Assembly: GCA_945870145.1 (NCBI GenBank)
Contig: CAMBQV010000003.1
Location: forward strand, 1-46,499
Length of the DNA: 46,499 nt
From: Akkermansia muciniphila
Lineage (GTDB): Bacteria > Verrucomicrobiota > Kiritimatiellia > RFP12 > UBA1067
Direction of reading: 5' to 3'
Below are positions 16,008 through 24,962 of the stretch, in pieces. Position 1 is the first letter of the stretch. Each line of letters starts with the position of its first letter. The notes below the pieces were generated by a model, which worked only from the letters and a program-made list of their open reading frames with translations, did not search any database and was not told the origin of the DNA. The translations under genes and the position numbers were made by a program.

Positions 16008-16675
16008 GGGAGCACCTTCCCATCCCGCATGACTATTTTGCGCTTGGCATAGGCTGCGATATCAGTCTCATGGGTCACCATCACAATGGTCTGGCCCTGT
16101 TCATTCAACTTACGGAAGTAATGCATGATCTCCTGGCTGGCATGGGAGTCAAGATTGCCAGTCGGCTCGTCGGCTAGGAGCAGCGGCGGATTATTCATGA
16201 GCGCACGCGCGATCGCGACGCGTTGCTGCTGTCCGCCGGAAAGCTGTCCAGGTGTATGCAACATGCGGTCACCCAGTCCCACATGTTCCAGCAGATATTC
16301 CGCACGGTCATGCAAGGCTTTTCCGCGAGGAGCGGTCGGATTATAGAGCATGGGCAGTTCGACATTCTCGCGCGCCGTAGTACGCGAGAGCAGATTAAAG
16401 CTTTGAAAGACAAAACCGATCTTCTGGTTGCGCACGCGCGCCAAAGCTGCGCGATTCATCCCTGCAACGGGCGTGCCGTCCAATATATACCTCCCAGAGG
16501 TCGGCACATCAAGACAGCCAAGCACATTCAGCAGCGTGCTCTTTCCTGAGCCACTGTGCCCCATGATCGCAACAAATTCACCCTTCTTCACCTGCAAGGT
16601 GACGCCATTCAGGGCCCAGACATCTTCTTGGCCCATATTATACCCGCGTTTTAAATCTTGAATTTCAATTAACAT
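16004..16675 (-). CDS. ABC transporter ATP-binding protein (MacB/LolD type)
   Basis: A 223-residue ATPase with Walker [10 protein letters not shown] (39-47), Q-loop Gln91, signature LSGGQQQR (145-152), Walker B LLLADEP (165-171) and His202 in VTHETD. The sequence [10 protein letters not shown] is characteristic of the MacB/LolD/FtsE group. It dimerises under the neighbouring permease and powers it. The gene starts 9 bp after the adaptor stop, in the order tolC-like, adaptor, ATPase, permease. Confidence 0.95.
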   Translation of the reverse strand: MLIEIQDLKRGYNMGQEDVWALNGVTLQVKKGEFVAIMGHSGSGKSTLLNVLGCLDVPTSGRYILDGTPVAGMNRAALARVRNQKIGFVFQSFNLLSRTTARENVELPMLYNPTAPRGKALHDRAEYLLEHVGLGDRMLHTPGQLSGGQQQRVAIARALMNNPPLLLADEPTGNLDSHASQEIMHYFRKLNEQGQTIVMVTHETDIAAYAKRKIVMRDGKVLP

Positions 16676-16684
16676 AAAAACACA

Positions 16685-18001
16685 CTAGCGCGCAGCATGC
16701 CGAACGCTATGACTGGGCATCTTGGGAGCAAAAGGGTTAACACTATCTTTTTCCGCAGACGAGGCAGATGCGGTTTGCGATCCGACAATGACTTCGCGGC
16801 CCAAAAGGTCTTGCTCCGCTTCCACACCAATCATCGTCCCGTCGGACAGTTTCTGCTTGATCTTCATACGCTCCGGCTTGTTGTTTGGGCCGACAAGCCA
16901 TACTGCGGGTCCACCCGTTTTCTTGATGCCACCCTTCTCTTCATCTGCGCAGGGTGGCAGATCTGGCGGGGTGAAGCGTAATGCTGCTGCGGGAATCTTC
17001 AAGATGTCCTCAACTCGGCCTGTCTCAACCGCGAGATTGGCGGTCATGCCTGGGAAGAGCCGCTTGTTGGGGTTGTCCGCCTGAATAATGACAGGGAACG
17101 TCACAACATTCTGCACACTGGTTGCCGCCATGCGGACTTGTACCACATTACCAGTAAAAACGACCCTATTATAGGCATCCACGGAGAAGGTTACACGCTG
17201 CCCCATCACAATCCCGCCGATATCTGACTCCGGAATGTCAGCCTGAATCTGGATACGGTTGAGATCGGTCGCAATCGTAAAGATCGTCTGCGCGTTCATA
17301 CTGGAGACCACGGTCTGTCCCTCATCAACATTCCGCTGAATGATCACACCGTCCACAGGCGACTTGATTGTGGTGTAGCCCAGATTAGCGCGCGACAACT
17401 GGAGAGAGGCTTCGCTCTGCTGGATCATCGCCTCTGTCTGTTGGGTCGCTGCCTCGGCCTGCACAACCGCCGCTGCGTTAACCTTCACTTGCGCGAGTAG
17501 CGCATCGCGATTCGAGAGGGCTGTATCAACCTCTGACTGCGCCACCATCTCGTTTTTGCGGAGTTCCTCCATACGGACCAAGTCCTTCTCGGCCAAAACC
17601 AACTTTGCTTGGGTCAGCTCGACCGTGGCACGTGCCTGTGCAAGGTTGGCTTTTGAGGAAAGCACATTCGCCTTGGCTGAGGCCAGCGTGGCCTCGTCCT
17701 TGGAAACATAGGCTTGGTAGACTGCTGGATCAATCTGCGCGATCTGCTGGCCTACTTTCACCTCGTCATTAAAATTCACATACAGCTTTTTGATCGGACC
17801 ATTGACTTGCGTGCCCACTAAAATATTTTTGATGGGCTGGACGGTACCTGTTGCCCGAACCTCTTGGACGATCAGGCCTCGCTCAATTTTGCGCGTACGC
17901 CAAGGCGACTCAACCTTCTCCGTTTTAAAGTATTTCGTGCCCTGCCAGATAGCCAGACCGAGAACACCCAGGACGACCAGAAAGATAATTCCTTTTTTCA
18001 T
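16685..18001 (-). CDS. MacA/HlyD-family periplasmic adaptor
   Basis: A 438-residue membrane-fusion protein: one N-terminal helix (about 4-19), a lipoyl half-motif (about 50-95), a long coiled-coil hairpin rich in Ala, Gln and Glu (about 98-210), the second lipoyl half beginning YTTIKSPVDGVIIQRNVDEG, a beta-barrel and a membrane-proximal domain. It should bridge the ABC permease and the TolC-like channel. It is longer than E. coli MacA because of a low-complexity tail after about residue 405 and an insert with two Cys-poor Pro-rich loops near 345. ATG and the upstream TAA share one base (TAATG), showing translational coupling. Confidence 0.93.
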   Translation of the reverse strand: MKKGIIFLVVLGVLGLAIWQGTKYFKTEKVESPWRTRKIERGLIVQEVRATGTVQPIKNILVGTQVNGPIKKLYVNFNDEVKVGQQIAQIDPAVYQAYVSKDEATLASAKANVLSSKANLAQARATVELTQAKLVLAEKDLVRMEELRKNEMVAQSEVDTALSNRDALLAQVKVNAAAVVQAEAATQQTEAMIQQSEASLQLSRANLGYTTIKSPVDGVIIQRNVDEGQTVVSSMNAQTIFTIATDLNRIQIQADIPESDIGGIVMGQRVTFSVDAYNRVVFTGNVVQVRMAATSVQNVVTFPVIIQADNPNKRLFPGMTANLAVETGRVEDILKIPAAALRFTPPDLPPCADEEKGGIKKTGGPAVWLVGPNNKPERMKIKQKLSDGTMIGVEAEQDLLGREVIVGSQTASASSAEKDSVNPFAPKMPSHSVRHAAR

Positions 18002-19359
18002 TATTGCTTTCCTATGGTGGCGTAAACGCCAGCTTTAGCCAGTTCAAGTGAATACCGCGCGGAGACCGTTGCACTCCGAGCGCGAGTATAGAGGACCTGC
18101 GCATCGGTCAACTCCAGAATCGAACTCGCTCCAACTTCAAACTGTTTCTTAACCAGCTCCAAGTTTTCCTTGGACTGCTGCTCCATCTCCTCTGCCACCA
18201 CCTTGCCCTGTTGAGCTGTCTTGAGGGTCGAAAGCACCTCGATCAGCGAGAGAACCACCTGTTGCTCTTCCTGCGCCAGTGACGCCCGCGCTTGACGCAA
18301 CGCCGTCACCCCGAGCAGAATATTGTCCTGCTTTTCATAGGCCTTAAAAATGTCTTGCAGCAACGACAGTCCCCACGAGAGTCCCAGTGTCTTTATACCG
18401 TCCATCACGTCCGTCGCATAGGCGGTCGAGGCAGTCGCACGGATTTGCGGATAGAGGTCGGCGATGGCCTGGTCAACCGAGGCCATTGCGGACCCGACCT
18501 TTGCCTGAAGCGCGCGAAGGGTCGGCTGATTGGTTTGCGCAACTGAAAAGAGAAGATCAAAATCACTGTCTGGCAGGGGCAGGCTCACCTCTGATGCCAA
18601 GGCATACTTAACCGTCTTGCCAAGACCCATCTCGTTATTGAGCGTTGCTCGCGCCGTTGTCACGGCGTTGCTGGCGGTCAAGAGCGAGAGCAACGCATTG
18701 CTGCGATCTGCCCGAGCCTTGGTGATATCATACTTGCGGCCTGTTCCCACATTGAAACGTAACTCGGCCTGGCGCAGGAGTTCTTCATATTGCCTCAGAT
18801 TCTCCTCCTCCACATGACATTGAGCCTCGGCCTGTCCGAGCTTAAAATACGCTACGCGCACGGCATAAATCCGATTCACGCGCGTCCCCGCCAATGTCTC
18901 CTGCGCTGCGATCAGATCCGAGACTGCGCCACGAATGCTCGCACGCGTCCTTCCAAAATCATAAAGCATCCACGAGAGGGAAAGGCTGGCGCTAAAACCT
19001 TCTTCCGAGGTGAAGTCCCAGTCGCGACTTGAAGCTCCGTTCCGTGAACCATCATAGCCAAGCCCCCCTGAGACCGTCGGCCTCAAGTTAGCCCCTGCCT
19101 TACTGACCATCACCTGAGCCGCCACGACATTCTGTGTTGCCGTCACCATCGCTGGATGCCATGCCAGCGAGAAACGTTCTCCATCTGCCAAGGTCAGTAC
19201 ATCCCCCGCGCGCAAAGCAAACTCCTGCGGTGTCGTTGTCCGCTCTCCAAACGGAAGTGTGTCCCCTGTCTCTTGTTGCGCCTGCCGTGCCTGCCGAACC
19301 GTCGAACAGCCCCCCAACAGCCCCATGATTAATACGAAACCAAAATATTTTTTGTTCAT
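18001..19359 (-). CDS. TolC-family outer-membrane efflux lipoprotein
   Basis: A 452-residue outer-membrane channel with a lipoprotein signal (MGLLGGC, lipidated Cys near residue 18) and two repeats of the OEP domain, each a long helical hairpin flanked by strands (QVMVSKAGANLRPTVSGGLG in the first; VGSAMASVDQAIADLYPQI in the second). Lipidation is typical of the NodT/CusC subgroup. It leads the efflux operon. The track extends to 19521, but the lipobox fixes ATG 19359. No Shine-Dalgarno is visible; a promoter at 19367-19395 puts the transcription start at or within one base of the ATG, so translation may be leaderless. Confidence 0.93.
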   Translation of the reverse strand: MNKKYFGFVLIMGLLGGCSTVRQARQAQQETGDTLPFGERTTTPQEFALRAGDVLTLADGERFSLAWHPAMVTATQNVVAAQVMVSKAGANLRPTVSGGLGYDGSRNGASSRDWDFTSEEGFSASLSLSWMLYDFGRTRASIRGAVSDLIAAQETLAGTRVNRIYAVRVAYFKLGQAEAQCHVEEENLRQYEELLRQAELRFNVGTGRKYDITKARADRSNALLSLLTASNAVTTARATLNNEMGLGKTVKYALASEVSLPLPDSDFDLLFSVAQTNQPTLRALQAKVGSAMASVDQAIADLYPQIRATASTAYATDVMDGIKTLGLSWGLSLLQDIFKAYEKQDNILLGVTALRQARASLAQEEQQVVLSLIEVLSTLKTAQQGKVVAEEMEQQSKENLELVKKQFEVGASSILELTDAQVLYTRARSATVSARYSLELAKAGVYATIGKQ

Positions 19360-19366
19360 GTTGAAT

Positions 19367-19395
19367 ACTATACGTTCTTTCCGTAAAGTCTGCAA
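19367..19395 (-). promoter_or_regulatory. promoter of the efflux operon, probably leaderless
   Basis: On the minus strand: TTGCAG, 17 bp, TATAGT, then only 7 bases before the ATG of the TolC-like gene. The normal start distance from a -10 places +1 at the A of ATG. Confidence 0.55.
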
Positions 19396-19534
19396 ATGAA
19401 AAAAGGGGCAAAAAAAAGGGGCAAGCGGGAAGAAGGTGAAGAGGGCAATGTTTGGGTCCTGAGTCGAGCGTCCTGAGTCCTGGCGCATATTAATTAAATG
19501 TGTAATCCATCTCAGAGGCATCCATCTTCGCGGA

Positions 19535-19567
19535 TCCGCCTTCCTCCTTCGCCAAGGCTACGGCGGA
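19535..19567. repeat. dispersed TTCGCCAAGGCTACGG repeat
   Basis: TCCGCC and GGCGGA enclose CTTCGCCAAGGCTAC. It belongs to the same family as 2491-2515, 32283-32308, 32354-32382 and 40122-40150. Confidence 0.55.
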
Positions 19568-19632
19568 TAAAACGGTGGACAGGCAGAGAGGGCACAGAGA
19601 AATACGTAGCGCGAATGAAGGATAAATACCTT

Positions 19633-19749
19633 TTATGCTGCCTCATTCAATAGATGATTGCTGCTGACATTCAGCGCGGTGAGTGTGGTCGCAAGTGCAT
19701 TCGCCACGCCGTTAACAAAGGTGACCGCTGTCAAAAGGCTGTATGACAA
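19633..19749 (-). CDS. possible 38-residue small protein
   Basis: A TTG-initiated frame 10 bp behind the lipoprotein stop on the same strand, preceded by AGGA at good spacing (CCAGGATAAATTG). The product starts SYSLLTAVTFVNGVANAL and continues as a mildly hydrophobic Ala/Thr/Asn-rich peptide ending LLNEAA. Codon choice looks like real coding sequence. It could be a small membrane peptide or a remnant of a larger gene. I do not recognise it. Confidence 0.25.
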   Translation of the reverse strand: MSYSLLTAVTFVNGVANALATTLTALNVSSNHLLNEAA

Positions 19750-19759
19750 TTTATCCTGG

Positions 19760-20977
19760 TTACAGACCAGCCTCTTTTATCTCTTTGGTTAAGGCTGTCA
19801 TTTCTTTGGAGCCGGGGTTGACCTTGCTCAGAGCGACTTTGAAGGACTCGTTAGCCTCTTTCATTGTCTTTTTTTGGTTCGCCTCGTCTTGAATAGAGGC
19901 GTAGATCTTTGCGATACGTATCGCATTGCGAGCCAAGACCCATTCGCGATTATAGACCAAGCCTGTAGTCGGGTCCATCTCATCCACATGCTTAGCGTTC
20001 TTCCATGCAGTCATAAACTGACGGAAGTTTTCTATTGCCTCAAGGGGCTTATTTTGGGCCAGTGCGCGATGCGCCTTGACCTTGGGGAGGGTGGTCTCGT
20101 GCCACTCGGTGTCCCTGCCAGGAATTCCTTTTTCAAGCATCTCCACCGCCAGGTCAAAATTATCGGTAAGGAAGGCACTGTCCAACATTCGCAGGGTCAC
20201 CGACTCCTGCGCCGTCTTATTCTGGGTCGCGGCCAGAATCTTCGGTCCGAGCACGCAAATCTTCTTTATAATCTCTTTATTTTCTGTCATCTCGTAGAAA
20301 TAACGGTCGAGCAACACCGCGATATGCTCTGCCGGAACCTTGTCGGTGAGTAGTTTTTCAAGGCTGGCGGGCAGAAGTTGGCGATCTTTTTCAACGCAGA
20401 GCCCGACCCAAGTTGTTGTTGCGAGTCGTAGAAGGCGCGGCTTATCGAGAGCACCCTGATAGAGTTGTTGGCTTGTTTTTTCGAGCTGCCCCAAGTGCTG
20501 GTCCCTTTTCAGTGCATCAAATATCTGGCTCAAAAGCGGGTCGGCGGCCTCCTCGGGCAAACGGTTGGCGCAATTCAGGATGGTCTTTTGAAGCTTGGGC
20601 CAATCCTTAGCAGCGCTGTGGCACTTCATTTGGGTTGCAAAGGCTAAAACATGGAGCCCGGACAACTTGTCTGTTAAAATCAGATCGTCGGTGATCTGTT
20701 CAATAACCCCATATTGTCCCTCTCTAATCATCCGTTCAAGGGTCTGTTGGATCACGGGGAGCGCCTTTGCGGAACTAACCGTGGTGTGCGTTTTTTCGAT
20801 CGCTTTTTTCAAAGCTGGGAGGCTTTTGGCTGTCGCGGCTTCAGACAATTCTCGCTCGCAGGTGGCGCGCATCTTTTCGTCGCGGGCCGCTAACTGCTCT
20901 GGACTGGGTGAACACCCTGAGAAGAACGCCATCATCACCATCACACTCACGCCAAGCATCTTTAAACTTCTCTTCAT
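19760..20977 (-). CDS. lipoprotein with helical repeat body, unknown function
   Basis: A 405-residue protein with a lipoprotein signal peptide (MMAFFSGC, lipidated Cys at about 22). The rest is almost entirely helical, with short repeats of TPR/SEL1-like character (for example LKAIEKTH, NFDLAVEMLEKGI, NKPLEAIENFRQFM). No enzyme motif is visible. Such proteins usually act as scaffolds in the periplasm or at the outer membrane. GAGGAG lies about 10 bp before the ATG and a strong promoter lies at 21010-21038. It may be co-transcribed with the possible small ORF behind it. Confidence 0.8.
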   Translation of the reverse strand: MKRSLKMLGVSVMVMMAFFSGCSPSPEQLAARDEKMRATCERELSEAATAKSLPALKKAIEKTHTTVSSAKALPVIQQTLERMIREGQYGVIEQITDDLILTDKLSGLHVLAFATQMKCHSAAKDWPKLQKTILNCANRLPEEAADPLLSQIFDALKRDQHLGQLEKTSQQLYQGALDKPRLLRLATTTWVGLCVEKDRQLLPASLEKLLTDKVPAEHIAVLLDRYFYEMTENKEIIKKICVLGPKILAATQNKTAQESVTLRMLDSAFLTDNFDLAVEMLEKGIPGRDTEWHETTLPKVKAHRALAQNKPLEAIENFRQFMTAWKNAKHVDEMDPTTGLVYNREWVLARNAIRIAKIYASIQDEANQKKTMKEANESFKVALSKVNPGSKEMTALTKEIKEAGL

Positions 20978-21009
20978 AATAGCTCCTCACTTTTTTTAAA
21001 GTCTGATAT

Positions 21010-21038
21010 AGTATATTAAATGGAGGCGCAAATCTCAA
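21010..21038 (-). promoter_or_regulatory. sigma70-type promoter of the lipoprotein gene
   Basis: Minus strand: TTGAGA, 17 bp, TATACT. Transcription would start near 21003, giving a leader of about 25 nt containing GAGGAG. On the plus strand, TTGACG at 21068 and TTAAAC 16 bp on form a weaker candidate for the divergent methyltransferase gene. Confidence 0.6.
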
Positions 21039-21114
21039 CAAAACATCTCTTTTTTCTTTTGGAACGGTTGACGCTTAAGTGATTCCGTGTTAAACTGTTG
21101 ACACTTTTACGATT

Positions 21115-21945
21115 ATGCACTTTGAAACTGAGATACCTTCTGAGCTGTTAGCGTTCACACTGCCCTTGCAAAGTGAGGTCAGTTCTATTTTGCATTTTCT
21201 CAATAAAAGAAAGGGGACGATTCGAGCAGGACTCGATGTCGGCTTCAATCATCCTGGGGTCAGCCGCACGTTACGTGAGCTCGGGGGCTACTGGATGACT
21301 GTGGAGATGAACGAGGGGCGCCGAGAGAGCGTTGCGCATTGCCTTGAAACCGATACCGTTCTTTCTGCGGGACGTCACGGCGAGCTCCCCTTTGAAGATA
21401 AGCAATTCGATGTCGTCGTGGTCTCCTCCTCTGTTTTGACCGCAAACCCCAAGGAGGCAGCTCAAATGCTTCGCGAGTGCCATCGCGTCATCAAGGCAGG
21501 GGGCCATATCATCTTGACCGTCATGCGGAAGAGCACAACGGCATTGGGACCAACCTTAGAGAGCCACGCAACAGGGGTCGCCTCGCCTTTATCAGGTTAT
21601 AGTGAAGCCGCCGTCTTCCAACTCATGCGCGATGGCTTTGATGTCTTGGGCTTCAGGGACTCCTGCCGTTTCTTTGTTCAATGGATCGCCTCCTGGGAGA
21701 GTCACCAGCGGCTTTCTGGTGTTCTTCCTGGCGCAGGCACCCGTTTCTTATATGCGATTGCCCATCTCTTGGATACGCTCTTCCTCTTCTTTACCAAAGG
21801 ATACCAACTGACCGTCTTTGGCCACCGAAAAGGATGGCGAGAGAAACGGGCCAATGTGCTCTCGGAGGTGACGCCGGTTTCGGATGCCATTCTCCTTGAT
21901 CCCCGTCGCGGCACAAAAAGTGTCTCCTCGATCCGCTTCAAATAG
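21115..21945 (+). CDS. class I SAM-dependent methyltransferase (Methyltransf_11 type)
   Basis: A 276-residue protein. SAM motif I is LDVGFNHPGVSRTL (about 40-53), a weak form of DxGxGxG; the acidic end of strand two is in TVEMNEG; the post-II region PFEDKQFDVVVVSSSVL (about 92-108) and RECHRVIKAGGHIILTV (about 120-136) are typical of Methyltransf_11 enzymes. The C-terminal 90 residues hold a hydrophobic patch (LYAIAHLLDTLFLFF) that may touch the membrane. Substrate unknown: lipid, quinone or small molecule. Its 3' end lies 55 bp before the M16 protease gene in the same direction. Confidence 0.82.
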   Translation: MHFETEIPSELLAFTLPLQSEVSSILHFLNKRKGTIRAGLDVGFNHPGVSRTLRELGGYWMTVEMNEGRRESVAHCLETDTVLSAGRHGELPFEDKQFDVVVVSSSVLTANPKEAAQMLRECHRVIKAGGHIILTVMRKSTTALGPTLESHATGVASPLSGYSEAAVFQLMRDGFDVLGFRDSCRFFVQWIASWESHQRLSGVLPGAGTRFLYAIAHLLDTLFLFFTKGYQLTVFGHRKGWREKRANVLSEVTPVSDAILLDPRRGTKSVSSIRFK

Positions 21946-22000
21946 AAGCGCAGATGGCGTTCTTAACCCTCTCTTTACACACGACACCAAAGGATTCCTT

Positions 22001-24730
22001 ATGAAAAACAACCTCTTTTTTCTCCTCTCTCTTCTCCCTATGATTGCCCTGGCTGCACCAGAGGTGACGCCTCCTCCCATCCCTTATACGAGATATACGC
22101 TCGACAATGGCCTGACCCTCATTGTCCACGAGGATCATAAGGCTCCGATTGTTGCTGTCAACGTCTGGTATCACGTTGGCTCCAAAAATGAAAAACCCGG
22201 GCGCACGGGTTTGGCTCATCTCTTCGAACATCTGATGTTCAACGGAAGTGAACACTTCAAGGATGATTGGTTCCGTTCCATCGAGAAGGTCGGTGCCACT
22301 GACATGAACGGCACGACAAGCAATGACCGCACCAATTACTTTCAGAATGTGCCCAAGGATGCCCTCGATTATCTGTTGTGGCTGGAGTCGGACCGTATGG
22401 GCCATTTTCTTAATGCCCTAACCCAGGAGAAGCTGGACGAACAGCGTGGCGTCGTCCAGAACGAAAAACGTCAGGGGGACAATCAGCCCTATCGCCTCGC
22501 ATGGAAGCTGATCACGGAAAACTGCTGGCCCAAAGGCCATCCCTACTCCTGGGAGGTCATCGGCTCCATGGAGGACCTGACGTCGCTCTCCCTGGAGGAT
22601 GCAAAGAGCTGGTTCAAGACCTATTACGGTGCTGCGAATGCCACCCTCGTCATCGCGGGGGATGTCAAGCCCGAGGAGGTCCTGCAGAAGGTCAAGCGCA
22701 CTTTTGGTAGCGTTCTTGCAGGTCCGCCCTTGTCCCGCCAATCCTCTTGGATCGCCAAGCGCTCCGGGACCCATCGTCAGCGCGCCCATGACCGCGTCCC
22801 TGCCTCGCGTGTCTACAAAGTCTGGAACATCCCAGGCTATGGCAATCAGACGGCCACCCACTTAGAAATGATTGCCTCCATCCTTGGCGACGGCCAAAAT
22901 GCACGCTTGTACCAGCGTCTTGTTTGCCAGGATAAAATTGCGACATCGGTCTCGGTCGCTGCGGACCTCAACGAGATCGCAGGAAACTTCTTTATCATGG
23001 CAACTGCGCGCGAGGAACAGCACATCCCCCAGATCAATGCATCAATTGACGAAGAGCTTTCGCGCTTCATCAGCGGCGGACCGACACGCGCCGAGATGGC
23101 GCGCATTAAGTCCAAGGAAGAGTCTGACTTTATCCGTAGTTTAGAGCGCATCGGAGGCCATGGGGGCAAATCTGACCTGCTAGCGATGAACAGCGTCTTT
23201 CTCAATGACCCGGGCTATTATCTAGTCCGCCAGCAGGATGTGCAACAGGCGCGTTACTCCCAGATCCGGGAGGCGGCTAAGATGTGGCTCTCAGATGGTG
23301 AATACCAGCTGGTCATCGAACCTTATCCCACATTCCATGGCGATACAAATGTCGTTGATCGTTCCATGCTTGAAGCCCCCCTGCTTCAGCCTCAGTCCCT
23401 CTTTCCGCCGATCTCACGTGCGAAGCTCCGGAACGGGCTAAACGTGATTCTTGCCCCGCGCGCCGGGGTTCCGATGATTAAAATGTCACTCGTCACAGCC
23501 AGGGGATTCACCTCTGATCCGTTCGGCGCCTCGGGCCGTACGCACCTGACGATGAACCTCCTGAGCGAGAGTACACGTCATCACACAGCAGAGAAGCTGG
23601 CGACGCGTCTTGCACTTCTCGGAGCGTCGATCACCTCTTCCGCCTCCCTAGAGTCGAGCTCTGTCACCCTCAGCGCGTTAAAGAAGAATCTGGATGAATC
23701 ACTCTCCTATTATCACGCGGTCATTGCCGAGCCCGGCTTTGCCGAGGAAGACTTTTTGAGGCTGCAGGTTCAACAGATTGCGGATGTCCGCCGCGAGACG
23801 CGCGAACCCCTTTCCGCGGCGATGCGTCTGCTTCCCTCTCTTTTATATGGACCCACCTCTCCGTATGGTCGTCCCATGTCCGGGAAAGGTTTTGAGCAGG
23901 AGGTCTCCGCACTCAAACGCGCAGATTGCATGACGTGTTATCAACAGTTCTTCTCGCCCTCCACGGCAACGCTCCTGATCACAGGTGACTTCAACCGCGA
24001 AGAACTTCTGCAGAAGCTGGAGCGCACGCTGGGCCGCTGGAAAGTCACGCCACCCACCGCTGTCGCACCTCAACAATCCCCCCCGACAACACGCACGCTC
24101 TTCCAGCCCTCGGTAACCATCATTGATAAGCCAGGAGCTGTTCAGAGTGTAATTGTCGCTGCAAACCTTGCACCCGCGCGCGATACAGGAACACATCTCG
24201 CAAGCGAGCTGATGAATCAAGTCCTGGGTGGCTCGTTCACCTCCCGCCTCAACATGAATTTGCGCGAGTCAAAACACTGGACCTATGGCGCGCGCACTGA
24301 GCTCGTCTCCTCCCGCGCTGTCCGCCCCTTCATGGCCTACACACAGGTCCAGGCCGATAAGACCGCAGAGACCATGCAGGAGATCGCGAAAGAGATCACC
24401 AACATCTACCACGAACAACCAATTTCCGACAGCGAGTTCAAGCAGGTCCGCAATACGCAAGCGCTCCGCCTCTCCGGCAAATGGGAGACGCTCGATCAGG
24501 TGATGTCTTCGATGACCGAACTTGTGCTTTACCAATTGCCAGAAGACTATTTCCAGACCGCGGCCCAGCGTGTCAACAAAGTTTCTTGTGCAGAGACCCG
24601 TCAAGCCGCCATCCAAATTCTAAGACCCAAAAATCTCACGTGGATCATCGTCGGAGACCGCGCAAAAATTGAGGCAGAGGTCCAAAAGACGGGGCTGGGT
24701 GAAATTCGCCTCCAAGAGGCCTGTCAATAA
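22001..24730 (+). CDS. M16 zinc protease with two tandem insulinase-type units
   Basis: A 909-residue secreted peptidase. Signal peptide residues 1-19 end at ALAA. The first M16 half (about 30-440) carries the inverted zinc motif HLFEH (His73, Glu76, His77) and the distal ligand Glu155 in VVQNEKRQ. The second half (about 470-900) repeats the fold (LRNGLNVILAPR...) but has RTHLTMNLL where the zinc motif should be, so it is catalytically silent. Active-plus-inactive pairing in one chain is the pitrilysin or single-chain PqqL-like arrangement; such clamshell proteases degrade peptides in the periplasm. AAAGGA before ATG 22001 and the signal peptide fix the start, not the track's 21884. A rho-independent terminator follows. 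Confidence 0.93.
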   Translation: MKNNLFFLLSLLPMIALAAPEVTPPPIPYTRYTLDNGLTLIVHEDHKAPIVAVNVWYHVGSKNEKPGRTGLAHLFEHLMFNGSEHFKDDWFRSIEKVGATDMNGTTSNDRTNYFQNVPKDALDYLLWLESDRMGHFLNALTQEKLDEQRGVVQNEKRQGDNQPYRLAWKLITENCWPKGHPYSWEVIGSMEDLTSLSLEDAKSWFKTYYGAANATLVIAGDVKPEEVLQKVKRTFGSVLAGPPLSRQSSWIAKRSGTHRQRAHDRVPASRVYKVWNIPGYGNQTATHLEMIASILGDGQNARLYQRLVCQDKIATSVSVAADLNEIAGNFFIMATAREEQHIPQINASIDEELSRFISGGPTRAEMARIKSKEESDFIRSLERIGGHGGKSDLLAMNSVFLNDPGYYLVRQQDVQQARYSQIREAAKMWLSDGEYQLVIEPYPTFHGDTNVVDRSMLEAPLLQPQSLFPPISRAKLRNGLNVILAPRAGVPMIKMSLVTARGFTSDPFGASGRTHLTMNLLSESTRHHTAEKLATRLALLGASITSSASLESSSVTLSALKKNLDESLSYYHAVIAEPGFAEEDFLRLQVQQIADVRRETREPLSAAMRLLPSLLYGPTSPYGRPMSGKGFEQEVSALKRADCMTCYQQFFSPSTATLLITGDFNREELLQKLERTLGRWKVTPPTAVAPQQSPPTTRTLFQPSVTIIDKPGAVQSVIVAANLAPARDTGTHLASELMNQVLGGSFTSRLNMNLRESKHWTYGARTELVSSRAVRPFMAYTQVQADKTAETMQEIAKEITNIYHEQPISDSEFKQVRNTQALRLSGKWETLDQVMSSMTELVLYQLPEDYFQTAAQRVNKVSCAETRQAAIQILRPKNLTWIIVGDRAKIEAEVQKTGLGEIRLQEACQ

Positions 24731-24752
24731 CTGACAACGGTTGTCAGGAAAG

Positions 24753-24775
24753 GGCTCCCTTTTGGGAGCCTATTT
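24753..24775 (+). terminator. rho-independent terminator of the M16 gene
   Basis: GGCTCCC-TTTT-GGGAGCC followed by TATTTTATTT. It is preceded at 24732-24746 by a separate palindrome, TGACAAC-G-GTTGTCA, right after the stop codon. Confidence 0.85.
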
Positions 24776-24824
24776 TATTTGTTAACCCTTACGCGCTTAA
24801 CGAGTTAAAGTTTTTAACAGTGCC

Positions 24825-24844
24825 TGTTGATAACCTGTTGATGG
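24825..24844 (-). promoter_or_regulatory. tandem DnaA-box-like motifs upstream of dnaA
   Basis: Plus-strand TGTTGATAA is the complement of TTATCAACA, one change from the DnaA consensus TTATNCACA. It is followed after 11 bp by TGTTGATGG. Eleven-bp phasing places both on one DNA face. Likely autoregulatory boxes of dnaA or part of the origin. Confidence 0.45.
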
Positions 24845-24962
24845 AATGATTATTCTTTTCGGTTGTTTCAACTGTGAATATATGGTTTAACTATATCATT
24901 CTTTTTAAGAGATTTTCTCGAGATCAAAAATCACTTCTTGCACTTTTTTGTGGACTAGTAAA

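Larger units (their letters stand above)
19396..19759. other. non-coding gap with repeats and one possible small ORF
   Basis: Between the efflux promoter and the lipoprotein gene. It holds direct word repeats (AAAAGGGGC twice near 19400; GTCCTGAGTC twice near 19455), a TTCGCCAAGGCTACGG repeat at 19535-19567, and a possible 38-codon reading frame described separately. I see no tRNA and no clear terminator. Confidence 0.5.

Noticed and set aside
24948-24962. TTG start of dnaA
   Set aside because: The extra residues WTSK are not DnaA-like; ATG 24963 gives the normal N-terminus.
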